From assembly GCF_001280595.1 (NCBI RefSeq), contig NZ_LITU01000055.1, positions 55,453 through 105,861 of the forward strand: a stretch of 50,409 nucleotides of DNA, read 5' to 3'. Below, piece after piece: positions 26,869-35,559 of this stretch. The notes under the pieces are model-generated. The model was given only the letters and a program-made list of their open reading frames with translations, was not told where the DNA came from and did not search any database. Positions within the stretch are counted from its first letter, which is position 1, and each line of letters starts with the position of its first letter. The DNA comes from Paenibacillus xylanivorans (GTDB taxonomy: Bacteria; Bacillota; Bacilli; Paenibacillales; Paenibacillaceae). The position numbers and the translations under genes are program-made.

Positions 26869-27282
26869 CTAGATGTTGATTTTAAGTCGTAATTCGGCCA
26901 TCATAGCCTCCGCTTGTTGTGGATCTTCATTCAGCAGCTTCCTGTATGTCAGCATCCAATTCAGCGTTACAAGCATATGATCATATTCTTCCTTCTTGCG
27001 CTCGATCTCATTGATCTTCTGAAGAATCCATTCAATTACTTCTTGGTTGGTGCGTGCGTTCGTATCGTGATCCTGCAAAATCGTCTTTAGCTCAGCTAAC
27101 GAGCAGCCGATGCCTTGAAATTTCTTAATCAGCCTTAACCGCTCAATTGCTTCGTCTGAATAGTTGCGGTAATTATTCTTTTCTCGCTGAATATGCCTGC
27201 TGTCAAGCAAGCCTTCCTTCTCGTAAAATCGAATGGTGTGGGGGGTTAAACCCATCAAGTCTGCTAATTCTTGAATTTTCAT
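26869..27282 (-). CDS. MerR-family transcriptional regulator
   Basis: This 137-residue regulator has an N-terminal winged helix-turn-helix at about residues 1-70 (IQELADLMGLTPHTIRFYEK; GLLDSRHIQREKNNYRNYSD) and a coiled-coil dimer region after it (about 78-115). The C-terminus has no cysteine cluster, so metal sensing is not indicated. It is divergent from the SDR oxidoreductase gene at 27380. The 97-base gap between them holds a promoter with a 19-base spacer, the layout MerR proteins activate by twisting DNA. It most likely controls the oxidoreductase and itself. Confidence 0.9.
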   Translation of the reverse strand: MKIQELADLMGLTPHTIRFYEKEGLLDSRHIQREKNNYRNYSDEAIERLRLIKKFQGIGCSLAELKTILQDHDTNARTNQEVIEWILQKINEIERKKEEYDHMLVTLNWMLTYRKLLNEDPQQAEAMMAELRLKINI

Positions 27283-27304
27283 ATGAAATCATACCTCCAA
27301 ACGC

Positions 27305-27335
27305 TTGCCTTAGAGTTCACTTCATAGTTTAGACT
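27305..27335 (+). promoter_or_regulatory. MerR-type promoter with 19-base spacer
   Basis: TTGCCT (27305-27310) and TAGACT (27330-27335) are separated by 19 bases instead of the usual 17, as at MerR-activated promoters. The spacer has only partial dyad symmetry; ACTTCA (27319) and TGAAGT (27335) form an inverted pair 10 bases apart. It points toward the SDR gene. Confidence 0.45.
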
Positions 27336-27379
27336 GAAGTCATATCTTCGTCAAATGCTTAAGGAGGCGTTAAAATATT

Positions 27380-28210
27380 ATGCGTATATTTGTTACTGGT
27401 GCAGCAGGTTATATTGGTACAGCCGTTGTCCGCGAACTCATCGGTGCGGGCCATCAGGTAGTTGGACTGACCCGTTCTGAGAATGGTGCTCACGTATTAG
27501 AAAGCTTGGGAGCTGAGGTGGCTCGTGGTGTATTAGAGGATCTGGATATACTGCGCAGCTGTGCAGCCACTTCAGACGGCGTTATTCATCTGGCATTTAA
27601 CCACGATTTCTCTAATTTCGCCGCATCACTGGCAACTGATCTTCGCGCCATTGAAGCAATGGGAGAGGCGCTTACTGGCTCCGGTAAACCACTTGTTATT
27701 ACAGCCCATGCGAATGGTAAAACATCGGAGGATGCGGCACTTGCGTTTATAGAACAAGGCGTGAGAGCATTGATCGTCTCGCTTGCACCTTCCGTTCATG
27801 GAGAAGGAGATAAAGGTTTCGTGCCGGAATTAATCCGGATTGCTCAGGAAAGAGGCTCTTCGGCTTACATTGGAGACGGCTCTAACCGTTGGCCAGCGAT
27901 TCATCGCTTGGATGCGGCAGTGTTGTTCCGCCTCGCTGTAGAATCTGCGCCTGCAGGCTCACGACTGGATGGCGTGCACGATGAAGGCATTGCGTTCAGC
28001 GACATTGCCGCAGCTATTGGTCGTCATGTGGATGTGCCGGTAGTCAGTATCCCGCCTGAAGAAGCGCAAGCCATCTTCGGTTTTCTAGGCATGGTCGCGT
28101 CGCTTGACTTAGCAAGATCAAGTGAAGGGACGAAGGAGCTGCTCGGCTGGAAGCCTGTCCAGCATGGACTTCTCGCAGATCTGGAACAAGGACATTATTT
28201 CACAAAATAG
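27380..28210 (+). CDS. SDR-family NAD(P)-dependent oxidoreductase/epimerase-like protein
   Basis: This 276-residue Rossmann-fold protein of the atypical/extended SDR type begins MRIFVTGAAGYIGTAVV, with the GxxGxxG dinucleotide-binding glycines at 7, 10 and 13. A second strand, VVGLTRSENGAHVLESLGAE, suggests NADP(H) through the TRS loop. The GVIHLAFNHDFSNF block is typical of NAD-dependent epimerase/dehydratase relatives. The classical Tyr-x-x-x-Lys motif is not obvious, as in many atypical SDRs. It is divergent from a MerR regulator and probably induced by it. The substrate is unknown. AAGGAGGCG precedes the ATG. Confidence 0.88.
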   Translation: MRIFVTGAAGYIGTAVVRELIGAGHQVVGLTRSENGAHVLESLGAEVARGVLEDLDILRSCAATSDGVIHLAFNHDFSNFAASLATDLRAIEAMGEALTGSGKPLVITAHANGKTSEDAALAFIEQGVRALIVSLAPSVHGEGDKGFVPELIRIAQERGSSAYIGDGSNRWPAIHRLDAAVLFRLAVESAPAGSRLDGVHDEGIAFSDIAAAIGRHVDVPVVSIPPEEAQAIFGFLGMVASLDLARSSEGTKELLGWKPVQHGLLADLEQGHYFTK

Positions 28211-28257
28211 TCTAACTGGAATGAATCAAACGCCTTGCTGTCGTTGTTATATTTAAC

Positions 28258-28307
28258 AAAAAAATCATCGTTGCCTAAGTACTAAACCAGGCAACGATGA
28301 TTTTTTT
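28258..28307. terminator. Strong bidirectional terminator after the SDR gene
   Basis: The 19-base arms at 28258-28276 and 28289-28307 are perfectly complementary, with an A7 tract on the left and a T7 tract on the right around a 12-base loop. A second T run continues to 28316. Confidence 0.88.
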
Positions 28308-28439
28308 GTTTTTTTTAAATTTTTATCAACCTGAATCTAAACTATCCCAGAAGGCTAGTTTTTGCGGTACAAGTCCAAGATAAGCTATTTATCAACTGTT
28401 CGGCACTGATCACAGTAGGTGACGGTACACTTCCTTAAT

Positions 28440-28496
28440 ATCTTATAAGAAATTCTTGAAATTTCAGAAATTTATCCGATAGGGGGGTGCTAATAT
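28440..28496 (+). promoter_or_regulatory. Activator-type promoter of the second polysaccharide locus (copy 1 of shared element)
   Basis: Bases 28440-28462 are identical to 39088-39110. GAAATT occurs at 28449, 28458 and 28467, exactly nine bases apart. A -10-like TAATAT lies at 28491-28496, 28 bases after the identical block. The third GAAATT falls where a -35 box would sit, and no good -35 is present, so activation by a bound protein is likely. The response regulator encoded at 33838 is the natural candidate. Confidence 0.55.
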
Positions 28497-28525
28497 ACAA
28501 ATACAAACAAAGACGAGGTGATGAT

Positions 28526-29473
28526 ATGCAAGTGAAATTGGCAGCGGACGCCATTCCCCTCTCCAAAAAGCGGAAGTCATGGATAAGGACGATACAAAAG
28601 TATAAAGTGATGTATGCTCTCTTATTACCGGCCTTAATTTACTTTGCCGTATTCAAATACATTCCTATGGCGGGAATCTTGATTGCTTTTAAAAACTACA
28701 ACCTGGCTTTGGGCGTATGGGATAGCCCGTGGGTGGGATTCAAGAATTTTACGGATTTTATGAACGGCGTTTATTTCTGGGACATCATGAAAAATACGAT
28801 TGTAATATCGCTCTATAAGCTATTGTTCGGTTTCTCCGCTCCCATCCTACTTGCTTTACTGCTCAATGAAGTTCATACCCAATGGTTTAAGAAAATCGTA
28901 CAAACAATTACTTATTTACCCCACTTTCTGTCTTGGGTCATTGTATATGGATTGATGGTAGCATTATTAGCCCCAGGCGATGGCCTTTTTAATATGATTT
29001 TGAAGGAAAGTGGTTTTCAGCCCATTTCATTTCTAACGGAGCCTGCTTGGGGAAGACTGCTGGTCATCGCATCTGAAATATGGAAGGACATTGGATGGGG
29101 AGCGATACTGTACCTCGCCGCATTAGCAGGTATTGATCCAAGCTTATATGAAGCTGCTCGAATGGATGGCGCTTCCAAATGGAGACAGCTCTGGCATATC
29201 ACTTTACCCGGCATTCGAGGAGTCATTATTCTGATGCTGATCCTTAAATTAAGCCATATTCTGGATGCTGGATTTGACCAAATATTCATGTTTGCCAACA
29301 CCTTTAACCAGGAGAAGATCGACATTATCGACACATGGGTATACCGTGAAGGGTTGGAGCGTCTTAAGATTGGCTTGGCTACTGCTGTAGGATTGTTTAA
29401 AGCTGTCATTGGATTTGGTTTAGTTTTGGCAGCAAATAAGCTCGCCAAAAAATTCGATGGGCAAATTTGGTGA
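28526..29473 (+). CDS. Carbohydrate ABC transporter permease, LplB-type
   Basis: This is a first membrane subunit of about 315 residues. The frame is open from 28487, but ATG 28526 preceded by GAGGTGATGAT is the likely start. About six hydrophobic segments are present, starting with VMYALLLPALIYFAVFKYIP. The EAA loop reads EAARMDGASKWRQLWHITLP. It heads a unit of two permeases and a binding lipoprotein, downstream of the promoter element at 28440. As elsewhere in the window, no ATPase gene is present. Confidence 0.93.
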   Translation: MQVKLAADAIPLSKKRKSWIRTIQKYKVMYALLLPALIYFAVFKYIPMAGILIAFKNYNLALGVWDSPWVGFKNFTDFMNGVYFWDIMKNTIVISLYKLLFGFSAPILLALLLNEVHTQWFKKIVQTITYLPHFLSWVIVYGLMVALLAPGDGLFNMILKESGFQPISFLTEPAWGRLLVIASEIWKDIGWGAILYLAALAGIDPSLYEAARMDGASKWRQLWHITLPGIRGVIILMLILKLSHILDAGFDQIFMFANTFNQEKIDIIDTWVYREGLERLKIGLATAVGLFKAVIGFGLVLAANKLAKKFDGQIW

Positions 29474-29486
29474 GGTGGTTTTTAAA

Positions 29487-30356
29487 ATGATCAATTTGAC
29501 AATCGGGGAAAAAGTTTGGCAATCCGTCGTTTATGTTATTCTTATTTTTTTATCACTACTTTGCTTACTACCCTTTCTATATGTGATTGCTGTCTCAGTG
29601 ACGCCAGAATCGGAAGTATTAAGAAGAGGGATTGTGATTATACCAGAATCTTTTACCTTTCTGGCCTATAAAGAAGTACTCATCTCTCATGGTATCTGGC
29701 AGGCGTATAAAATTACGTTGTTTCGAACGATTGTAGGCACGATGCTTAATGTGTTTTTTACGGTCTTAGCAGCTTATCCGTTATCCAAAAAATATTTGCC
29801 GGGACGCAGTCCGTTTTTACTATTCATAGTGTTTACCATGATGTTCAGTGGAGGGTTAATTCCGACTTATCTACTAATTCGCTCTCTGGGGTTGCTAAAC
29901 AGTCCGTGGGTATTGATTATTCCGAATCTCATTAGTGCATTTAATCTGGTGATCATTAAAGGCTTTTTCGAGCAATTGCCTGGTGAAATCGAGGAATCAG
30001 CGAGGGTTGACGGTGCAAGTGAACTTCAATCGTTATGGCGGATCATTTTACCACTGTCTTTGCCCGTCATTTCAACCATTTCTTTATTTTACGCAGTGGG
30101 GCATTGGAACAGTTATTTTGATGCTATTGTTTATATCAATGATTCCAACTTCATGCCGCTTCAAGTAGTCTTGCGCAACATCCTGCTTAACGTCGCAACA
30201 CAAAGCGCTGAGTCGCTCGCCAATTCCGGAGCTGTAAGTACGTTCGCTGTACAGATGGCTACAGTTGTTGTGACTACGGTTCCGATTTTAATCGTTTACC
30301 CATTTTTACAAAAGCATTTTACCAAAGGTGTGCTCTTGGGATCCGTTAAAGGTTAA
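29487..30356 (+). CDS. Carbohydrate ABC transporter permease, LplC-type
   Basis: This is a second membrane subunit of about 289 residues. ATG 29487 follows GAGGTGG by eight bases and is preferred over ATG 29457, which lies inside the preceding gene. About six membrane segments are visible (for example VVYVILIFLSLLCLLPFLYV). The EAA loop ESARVDGASELQSLWRIILP and the family ending LLGSVKG are present. It pairs with the permease that ends 13 bases upstream and with the binding lipoprotein at 30422. Confidence 0.92.
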   Translation: MINLTIGEKVWQSVVYVILIFLSLLCLLPFLYVIAVSVTPESEVLRRGIVIIPESFTFLAYKEVLISHGIWQAYKITLFRTIVGTMLNVFFTVLAAYPLSKKYLPGRSPFLLFIVFTMMFSGGLIPTYLLIRSLGLLNSPWVLIIPNLISAFNLVIIKGFFEQLPGEIEESARVDGASELQSLWRIILPLSLPVISTISLFYAVGHWNSYFDAIVYINDSNFMPLQVVLRNILLNVATQSAESLANSGAVSTFAVQMATVVVTTVPILIVYPFLQKHFTKGVLLGSVKG

Positions 30357-30421
30357 AAGGGGATCCAACCTAACTTATTACGGTGAAACCGTGATAATAT
30401 ACAAGCAAAGGAGAGGTCAAT

Positions 30422-32008
30422 ATGCAGCGTAAGAAGATTTCATTTGCTATTCTGTCGGCAATCTTAGGATTGGGAACGCTACTGTCAGGATGTGGAGGGA
30501 ATGAAGAAGTTACATCGACAACTTCGAGTAATTCGCAAGGGCAGTCTGGCCAGTTTGCAACCAAAATGAAAATCTCAATGTTTAACCAAGGCACTTTCAA
30601 CGCTGCTGCTCCGGTACCTCCACGTGATGAAGATGTTCAACGTCAAATGTTGGAAAAAGAGATGAACATCGATTTGGATATGATGATTCCTCAAGCTGGG
30701 CAAGCAACAACCAAACTGAATACACTCATTGCAGGCGGAGATATTCCAGATTTAATCTTCTTGAAGAGTCGGGCTGATCTCGCGCAATATTACGACCAAG
30801 GCGTTCTTGCGGATTTGACACCGTATCTGGATCAATTCCCTGAATTACAGAAACGGTTTGGCAACGACTCATGGGAGGCAATGTCCTATCAAGGAAAAAC
30901 GATCGGAGTTCCAGGCTATGATAATGTTAACGGTATCAGCCGAAGCTTTTTCATCCGTAATGATTGGCTGAAAAAGCTGAATATGGAAGTGCCAACGACA
31001 CCGGATGAGCTGTTCGAAGTTATGAAAGCCTTTACAGAGAAAGACCCGGACGGTAATGGCAAAAACGATACGTACGGATTCATCGGCGGTATGAATAAAG
31101 AAGGTAATCTGCAAACCTACGGCTTCGATAGCTTGATGTGGATGTTTGGCGTCAATCCTCCTTCGGCCATTGAAATAAAAGATAATGAACCGATATTCCT
31201 GTTTATCGATCCCAAAATGAAAGAGGCGCTTGCTTACATTAACAAAATGATGGAAGCCAAAGTAGTAGACCCAGACTGGGTGACGATGAATTCGCCTGAT
31301 CTGTTGGACCAAAAGATGTTTAAGGGTAAAGTTGGCTTCATGATCAGAGATGCCCGCAGGCTGGAGCCGGATTATCAGCAGAAAATGAAAGAAATTAGTG
31401 GCGAGGTGCCGGAATGGATCGTCATTCCTCCGATGAAAGGTCCTTACGGTGATCAAATTGTAGAGAGAAAATCATTCCAAGGCAATTCATGGGCCATTTC
31501 CGCGAAAGCGGATAAGGACAAAATCATTCGGATCTTGTCCATGCTGAATTATCTCTTTACAGACGAAGAAGCCTATCCGAATTTTGCATACGGAATTAAA
31601 GGTATTCATTGGGATGTAGTGGACGGCAAAATCAAAAATAAAACCTCCGAGTTATCGAAGGAAATGAAAGAGAAGTACCTGTGGGTCGATCATTATAGAA
31701 TGCCACGCCGTGGTGATGATGCGGAGTACTTCAGCTTCCAGAATCCTAAGACGGCGGAAGCTTTCAAGGATAATCAGCAATATGTGGGGCCAACGTTGCC
31801 CGGAAATTTATTGACCCCAGACCCAAGCGATACCTTGGATGCTGACCGTACACGTTTCATTAATGAAAGTTTAGTTAAATTTATGACGGGCAAAGAGCCT
31901 CTTTCCAACTGGGACAATTTCCTCCAAACGTTGGATACCAAGTTTGACATGCAGAAATATAAGGAAACAGCAATCAAACAATTTAAAGAAGCCGGCCTTA
32001 TCAAGTAA
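30422..32008 (+). CDS. Extracellular solute-binding lipoprotein (LplA-type)
   Basis: This 528-residue lipoprotein is the ligand receptor of the transporter at 28526-30356. The leader ends in lipobox LSGC with Cys24, followed by a Ser/Gln-rich linker. KDPDGNGKNDTYGF near residues 210-223 is the Asp/Asn-rich loop common in this family. The C-terminus has TGKEPLSNWDNFLQTLDTKF, as in other LplA-type proteins. The ligand is probably an oligosaccharide released by the secreted enzyme at 39228, which is inference. A hairpin lies between it and the sensor kinase. Confidence 0.93.
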   Translation: MQRKKISFAILSAILGLGTLLSGCGGNEEVTSTTSSNSQGQSGQFATKMKISMFNQGTFNAAAPVPPRDEDVQRQMLEKEMNIDLDMMIPQAGQATTKLNTLIAGGDIPDLIFLKSRADLAQYYDQGVLADLTPYLDQFPELQKRFGNDSWEAMSYQGKTIGVPGYDNVNGISRSFFIRNDWLKKLNMEVPTTPDELFEVMKAFTEKDPDGNGKNDTYGFIGGMNKEGNLQTYGFDSLMWMFGVNPPSAIEIKDNEPIFLFIDPKMKEALAYINKMMEAKVVDPDWVTMNSPDLLDQKMFKGKVGFMIRDARRLEPDYQQKMKEISGEVPEWIVIPPMKGPYGDQIVERKSFQGNSWAISAKADKDKIIRILSMLNYLFTDEEAYPNFAYGIKGIHWDVVDGKIKNKTSELSKEMKEKYLWVDHYRMPRRGDDAEYFSFQNPKTAEAFKDNQQYVGPTLPGNLLTPDPSDTLDADRTRFINESLVKFMTGKEPLSNWDNFLQTLDTKFDMQKYKETAIKQFKEAGLIK

Positions 32009-32017
32009 AATAAACGG

Positions 32018-32050
32018 AGAGAGTGGCTATTCGTAGCCCCTCTCTTTATT
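32018..32050 (+). terminator. TTCG-loop hairpin between binding protein and kinase genes
   Basis: Twelve-base arms at 32018-32029 and 32034-32045 pair with a single T/C mismatch around the tetraloop TTCG. A short T-rich tail (TTTATT) follows. The tail is weak, so it may act as a partial terminator or as an mRNA end that lets the lipoprotein be made in excess over kinase and regulator. Confidence 0.55.
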
Positions 32051-32098
32051 AGTATATGCTATTCTTAGTTTAAAACGGAACTAAAAGGAAGATGATCG

Positions 32099-33838
32099 AT
32101 GCGAAGAAGAATCAGCTTGCCTTTAAAATTATTTTTTATTGTGTTTGCATTTGTATTAGGGTGCATAATCTTGATAAGCCAATTGTCTTATCGCTATGTC
32201 CAAAAGGAAATAAGAACCAATGACATTTTTTACACCAATCAAATCCTTGACAAGGTAGACCAGTACTTCACTGTTAATTTTTCCTCTTTCCAGACGATTC
32301 TCTTCTCAGTCGAAACATCAGTGAAAGCCAATATTGACAATACGGAAGTGATTAAAAAGCAATTAAGAGAACTGTATGAACTCAATAGTAATTACGTCAG
32401 TAATATTTATTTGATCAAAAGCGATTTATCCATTCTAGGCGGAAGTACAGCTACTCGAATATTCGATGAACCGTTATCTGAAAGAGAACCTTTGTTTGAT
32501 GCGGCTGACAAGAACAGAAGGACTACCTTTGTTAGTGAACCTTACAAATCGAAGTATTCCGGCTGGACCGTTACGATGGTTCGATATCTGAACGGTGCTC
32601 CGTTTCCTATGGCCATTGCGGTTGACTTGGATCTAAATGCCATTGAAGAAACCTTGTTCAAGATTAATAAACAAGAACAAATGAATCTGGCTCTGATCAC
32701 AGCGTCAGGTAAAATCATTGCCGGATTTTCTGAAAATAAAGGACTACTGAATATTCAAGATCATACGTTTTCGATCGGGGAAACGTCAGCGGAACAAATC
32801 CTGGATACGACAGAAACAAGTCTTCAACTGCATACCATGGATGGCATTCCGGTCTCCCTTCTGAAAAAACCGACGGAGAAATTCAACTGGACCATCATCT
32901 CAATCAATGATGAATCACGCTTGAAAGCAGCTTTGTCCAGATTGGAAACCTATTATATTGAGCTTCTTGCTGCAGGTCTTCTCTTAAGTTTGCTCATTTC
33001 TTTTTTGGTTGCCAAATATATAAGGAAACCACTCTATACACTCAAAACAAAAATGAAGCAAGTGGAGCAAGGCTTACTCACAACGACAATAACGATTAAT
33101 CGAAACGATGAGTTTGGAGATCTTTCACGTGCATTCGATCGTATGCTGCAACAAATTGTGGAACTGATTCGGCGAGCGGAACTTCATAATGAACTTGAAC
33201 GGAAGTTGGAAATCCAGGTGCTGCAGTCTCAAATTAACCCTCATTTTCTGTATAACACACTTGGTTCGATCAGCAACGTTATACGTCTCGGACAAATAGA
33301 GAAAGTAGATGTGGTGATCGGATCGCTCATTTCATTATTGGAATACGGGATAGACGATGCCTCAGAGAAGGTTTCCTTACGTCAGGAACTACGCAATGTA
33401 GCGGACTATATCGAGATCCAGAACATTCGGTATAACCGAAACTTCCACTTGATTGAACATATCGAAGCAGGGTTAATGGATTTTCCGGTTTTTCGAATGC
33501 TGCTGCAGCCTCTTGTAGAGAATAGCATCTTCCATGGTTATAACGGAGGGGGAATTGAGGGGCCTATTACGATTCATGCGTACAGGGAGGACGGTATCGT
33601 CATCATAGAAGTTGTTGATCAAGGCGAGGGAATTCCAGCTGATAAAATAAAGCATATTTTAATCTCAGAACCGAGTGAAATGGAACTAAAAAGGAAAAGA
33701 ATCGGGCTAAATAATATTCACGGCCGAATAAGACTTCACTACGGAGATCAATTCGGACTGCAAATCATTAGCATACCTAAGGAAATAACCCGTGTACGCG
33801 CTTTATTCCCGGCAGAATTGCAAAAAGGAGATGCATAA
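32099..33838 (+). CDS. Membrane sensor histidine kinase, YesM-type
   Basis: This 579-residue kinase has a first membrane segment near residues 10-32, an extracellular Cache-like sensor of about 250 residues, and a second membrane segment near 286-306. A HAMP domain follows at about 306-358 (YIRKPLYTLKTKMKQVEQG). The catalytic part shows QSQINPHFLYNTLGS with phosphoacceptor His382, the N-box PLVENSIFHGY, the G1 block VVDQGEGIPADK and IGLNNIHGRIRLHYG. It is paired with the regulator whose ATG overlaps its stop by one base. It likely senses the sugar taken up by the adjacent transporter. Confidence 0.93.
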   Translation: MRRRISLPLKLFFIVFAFVLGCIILISQLSYRYVQKEIRTNDIFYTNQILDKVDQYFTVNFSSFQTILFSVETSVKANIDNTEVIKKQLRELYELNSNYVSNIYLIKSDLSILGGSTATRIFDEPLSEREPLFDAADKNRRTTFVSEPYKSKYSGWTVTMVRYLNGAPFPMAIAVDLDLNAIEETLFKINKQEQMNLALITASGKIIAGFSENKGLLNIQDHTFSIGETSAEQILDTTETSLQLHTMDGIPVSLLKKPTEKFNWTIISINDESRLKAALSRLETYYIELLAAGLLLSLLISFLVAKYIRKPLYTLKTKMKQVEQGLLTTTITINRNDEFGDLSRAFDRMLQQIVELIRRAELHNELERKLEIQVLQSQINPHFLYNTLGSISNVIRLGQIEKVDVVIGSLISLLEYGIDDASEKVSLRQELRNVADYIEIQNIRYNRNFHLIEHIEAGLMDFPVFRMLLQPLVENSIFHGYNGGGIEGPITIHAYREDGIVIIEVVDQGEGIPADKIKHILISEPSEMELKRKRIGLNNIHGRIRLHYGDQFGLQIISIPKEITRVRALFPAELQKGDA

Positions 33839-35460
33839 TGGTGAGAGACTATACCTGCTTCATTGTTGACGATGAAGACCTGATCATTCAAAGATTGGAA
33901 TTGTTTTTTAATGAACTCTCTCATAGGGATAAGCGATTTGTTCTAGTGGGCAAAGCGAATAATGGGCTGAATGGGATCGAGGAGATCATAAAACTTAAGC
34001 CGGACATCGTCATATCCGATATCGTTATGCCGCGAATGGACGGAATCTCCATGATTGAGCAGCTCAAGGCGGAGCTCCCCCATACCCAATACATACTTTT
34101 GACCGCCTATTCATCCTTTGAATACGCCCAGCGAGCTATTCAAGCCAACGTATTGGAGTACATTGTAAAGGTTCCGCTGAGGGAAGCGGATTTGAATCGA
34201 GCTTTGGATAAGGCAGCTGGAATTTTAAATGAGTTTAAGAAAAAAGAAGCGGAATTTCAATCGTTAAATGTATCCGTGCTTGAAAATAAATATAGAGTGC
34301 GCAAGCAATTTTTTAACGAACTGATCAGAGGCGAAATTCCTTCTCATCGGGCATCGAATTTTGCTAATCGCATGCAGTTTCATTTCTTTCAAGCCAACTA
34401 TTGCTGCTTCATCGTCGAAATGAATACGTATGAAAGTTTCCGAAACGAATACTCAGCCGCAGATCAAAACATCTTGAAATATGCGATTACGAATATTATC
34501 GAAGAAACGGTGATGAATGGTGGCAGTGGGGTAGCTGCGGATCTGTCCGATAATCGTTTTATTGGCTTTCTATCCTGGGAAAATAACCGCAGTGATATGG
34601 AAACGGAATATGCTTGCCTATCCTTGGGAGGGCAGATCGTCTCTCATTTGCATCAATATTTGAATCAAAGGGTATCTGTCGCTTTTGGAGGCCCACACCG
34701 AGGCTGGGAGTCGATCAAACAGGCGTACACGGAAGCTAAAAATGTGAGTGAGGATTTCTATTATCATACCGAGAAAGTAGTAAAAACACCGATGCATCGG
34801 TTCCAATACCATAATGACAAAAAATCAGACTTTCAGCAGAAGCTGGCTGATTTTCTTATACGGCTGAAAAGGAAGATTTCCAAGGAAGAGCTGGAGAATG
34901 CACTTGCCGATCTGAACCAATTTGTCTCGGACCATAAAATCCACAAGTCCATCATGGCACCAATGATTAGAGACTTGTACAGAGACATTACCGTAAAGTT
35001 TAAATCGGGGAACAAGATGGCCACAGAAGTCCCAGACTTCCCCATGGAATTTATGGCTTTTCAGGAGCAGCTCGCCTATATTGGCGACTTCACATTCGAA
35101 TACGTACACGCGGGCCAACTATTACATCGTGCAGAAATCATGAGTGCTATGCATTTTATAGAGATAAACCTGAAACAACGCTTAACGTTGGAGGCAATTG
35201 CGGAGGAAGTGAATCTAGCACCATCGTATTTTAGCAGCTTATTCAAGAAAACAATGAACGAAGGTGTGATCAGCTACATCAACCGTAAAAAAATCCATCT
35301 CGCTCTCGAGTTGTTAAACGTCCGGGATTATTCTTTATTGGAATTGTGCGAGGAAGTAGGCATCGTCAATGAAGGTTACTTTTGCAAACTGTTTAAAGAA
35401 TATACGGGTGATACACCTAAGCAATATCGGATAAAAATGACACGGTACGAATCCAAATAA
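33838..35460 (+). CDS. Response regulator with AraC-type DNA-binding domain, YesN-type
   Basis: This 540-residue regulator is paired with the kinase just upstream (TAATG overlap; AAAAAGGAG seven bases before the start). The receiver domain has Asp11/Asp12, phosphoacceptor Asp61 in IVISDIVMPRMDG and Lys111 in YIVKVPL. A long middle region, about 130-435, is of the kind often seen in YesN proteins. The C-terminal AraC domain occupies about 440-538 (LEAIAEEVNLAPSYFSSLFK; LCEEVGIVNEGYFCKLFKEY). It is the most likely activator acting at the shared elements 28440 and 39088, because it lies between them and no other regulator is in this locus. Confidence 0.93.
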   Translation: MVRDYTCFIVDDEDLIIQRLELFFNELSHRDKRFVLVGKANNGLNGIEEIIKLKPDIVISDIVMPRMDGISMIEQLKAELPHTQYILLTAYSSFEYAQRAIQANVLEYIVKVPLREADLNRALDKAAGILNEFKKKEAEFQSLNVSVLENKYRVRKQFFNELIRGEIPSHRASNFANRMQFHFFQANYCCFIVEMNTYESFRNEYSAADQNILKYAITNIIEETVMNGGSGVAADLSDNRFIGFLSWENNRSDMETEYACLSLGGQIVSHLHQYLNQRVSVAFGGPHRGWESIKQAYTEAKNVSEDFYYHTEKVVKTPMHRFQYHNDKKSDFQQKLADFLIRLKRKISKEELENALADLNQFVSDHKIHKSIMAPMIRDLYRDITVKFKSGNKMATEVPDFPMEFMAFQEQLAYIGDFTFEYVHAGQLLHRAEIMSAMHFIEINLKQRLTLEAIAEEVNLAPSYFSSLFKKTMNEGVISYINRKKIHLALELLNVRDYSLLELCEEVGIVNEGYFCKLFKEYTGDTPKQYRIKMTRYESK

Positions 35461-35559
35461 GGATGCAAAAAATGTATGATTTTTTCGCGAAATCCTGTAA
35501 AAAAAAAGGGACCAAAACCATTACCATGATAGGAGCATCTAATCATGGAGGTTATCAAA

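Noticed and set aside
35496..35509. Run of nine or more A followed by GGG as a slippage site
   Set aside because: It lies in the non-coding gap between the response regulator and the FAD enzyme, and no frames need joining there.
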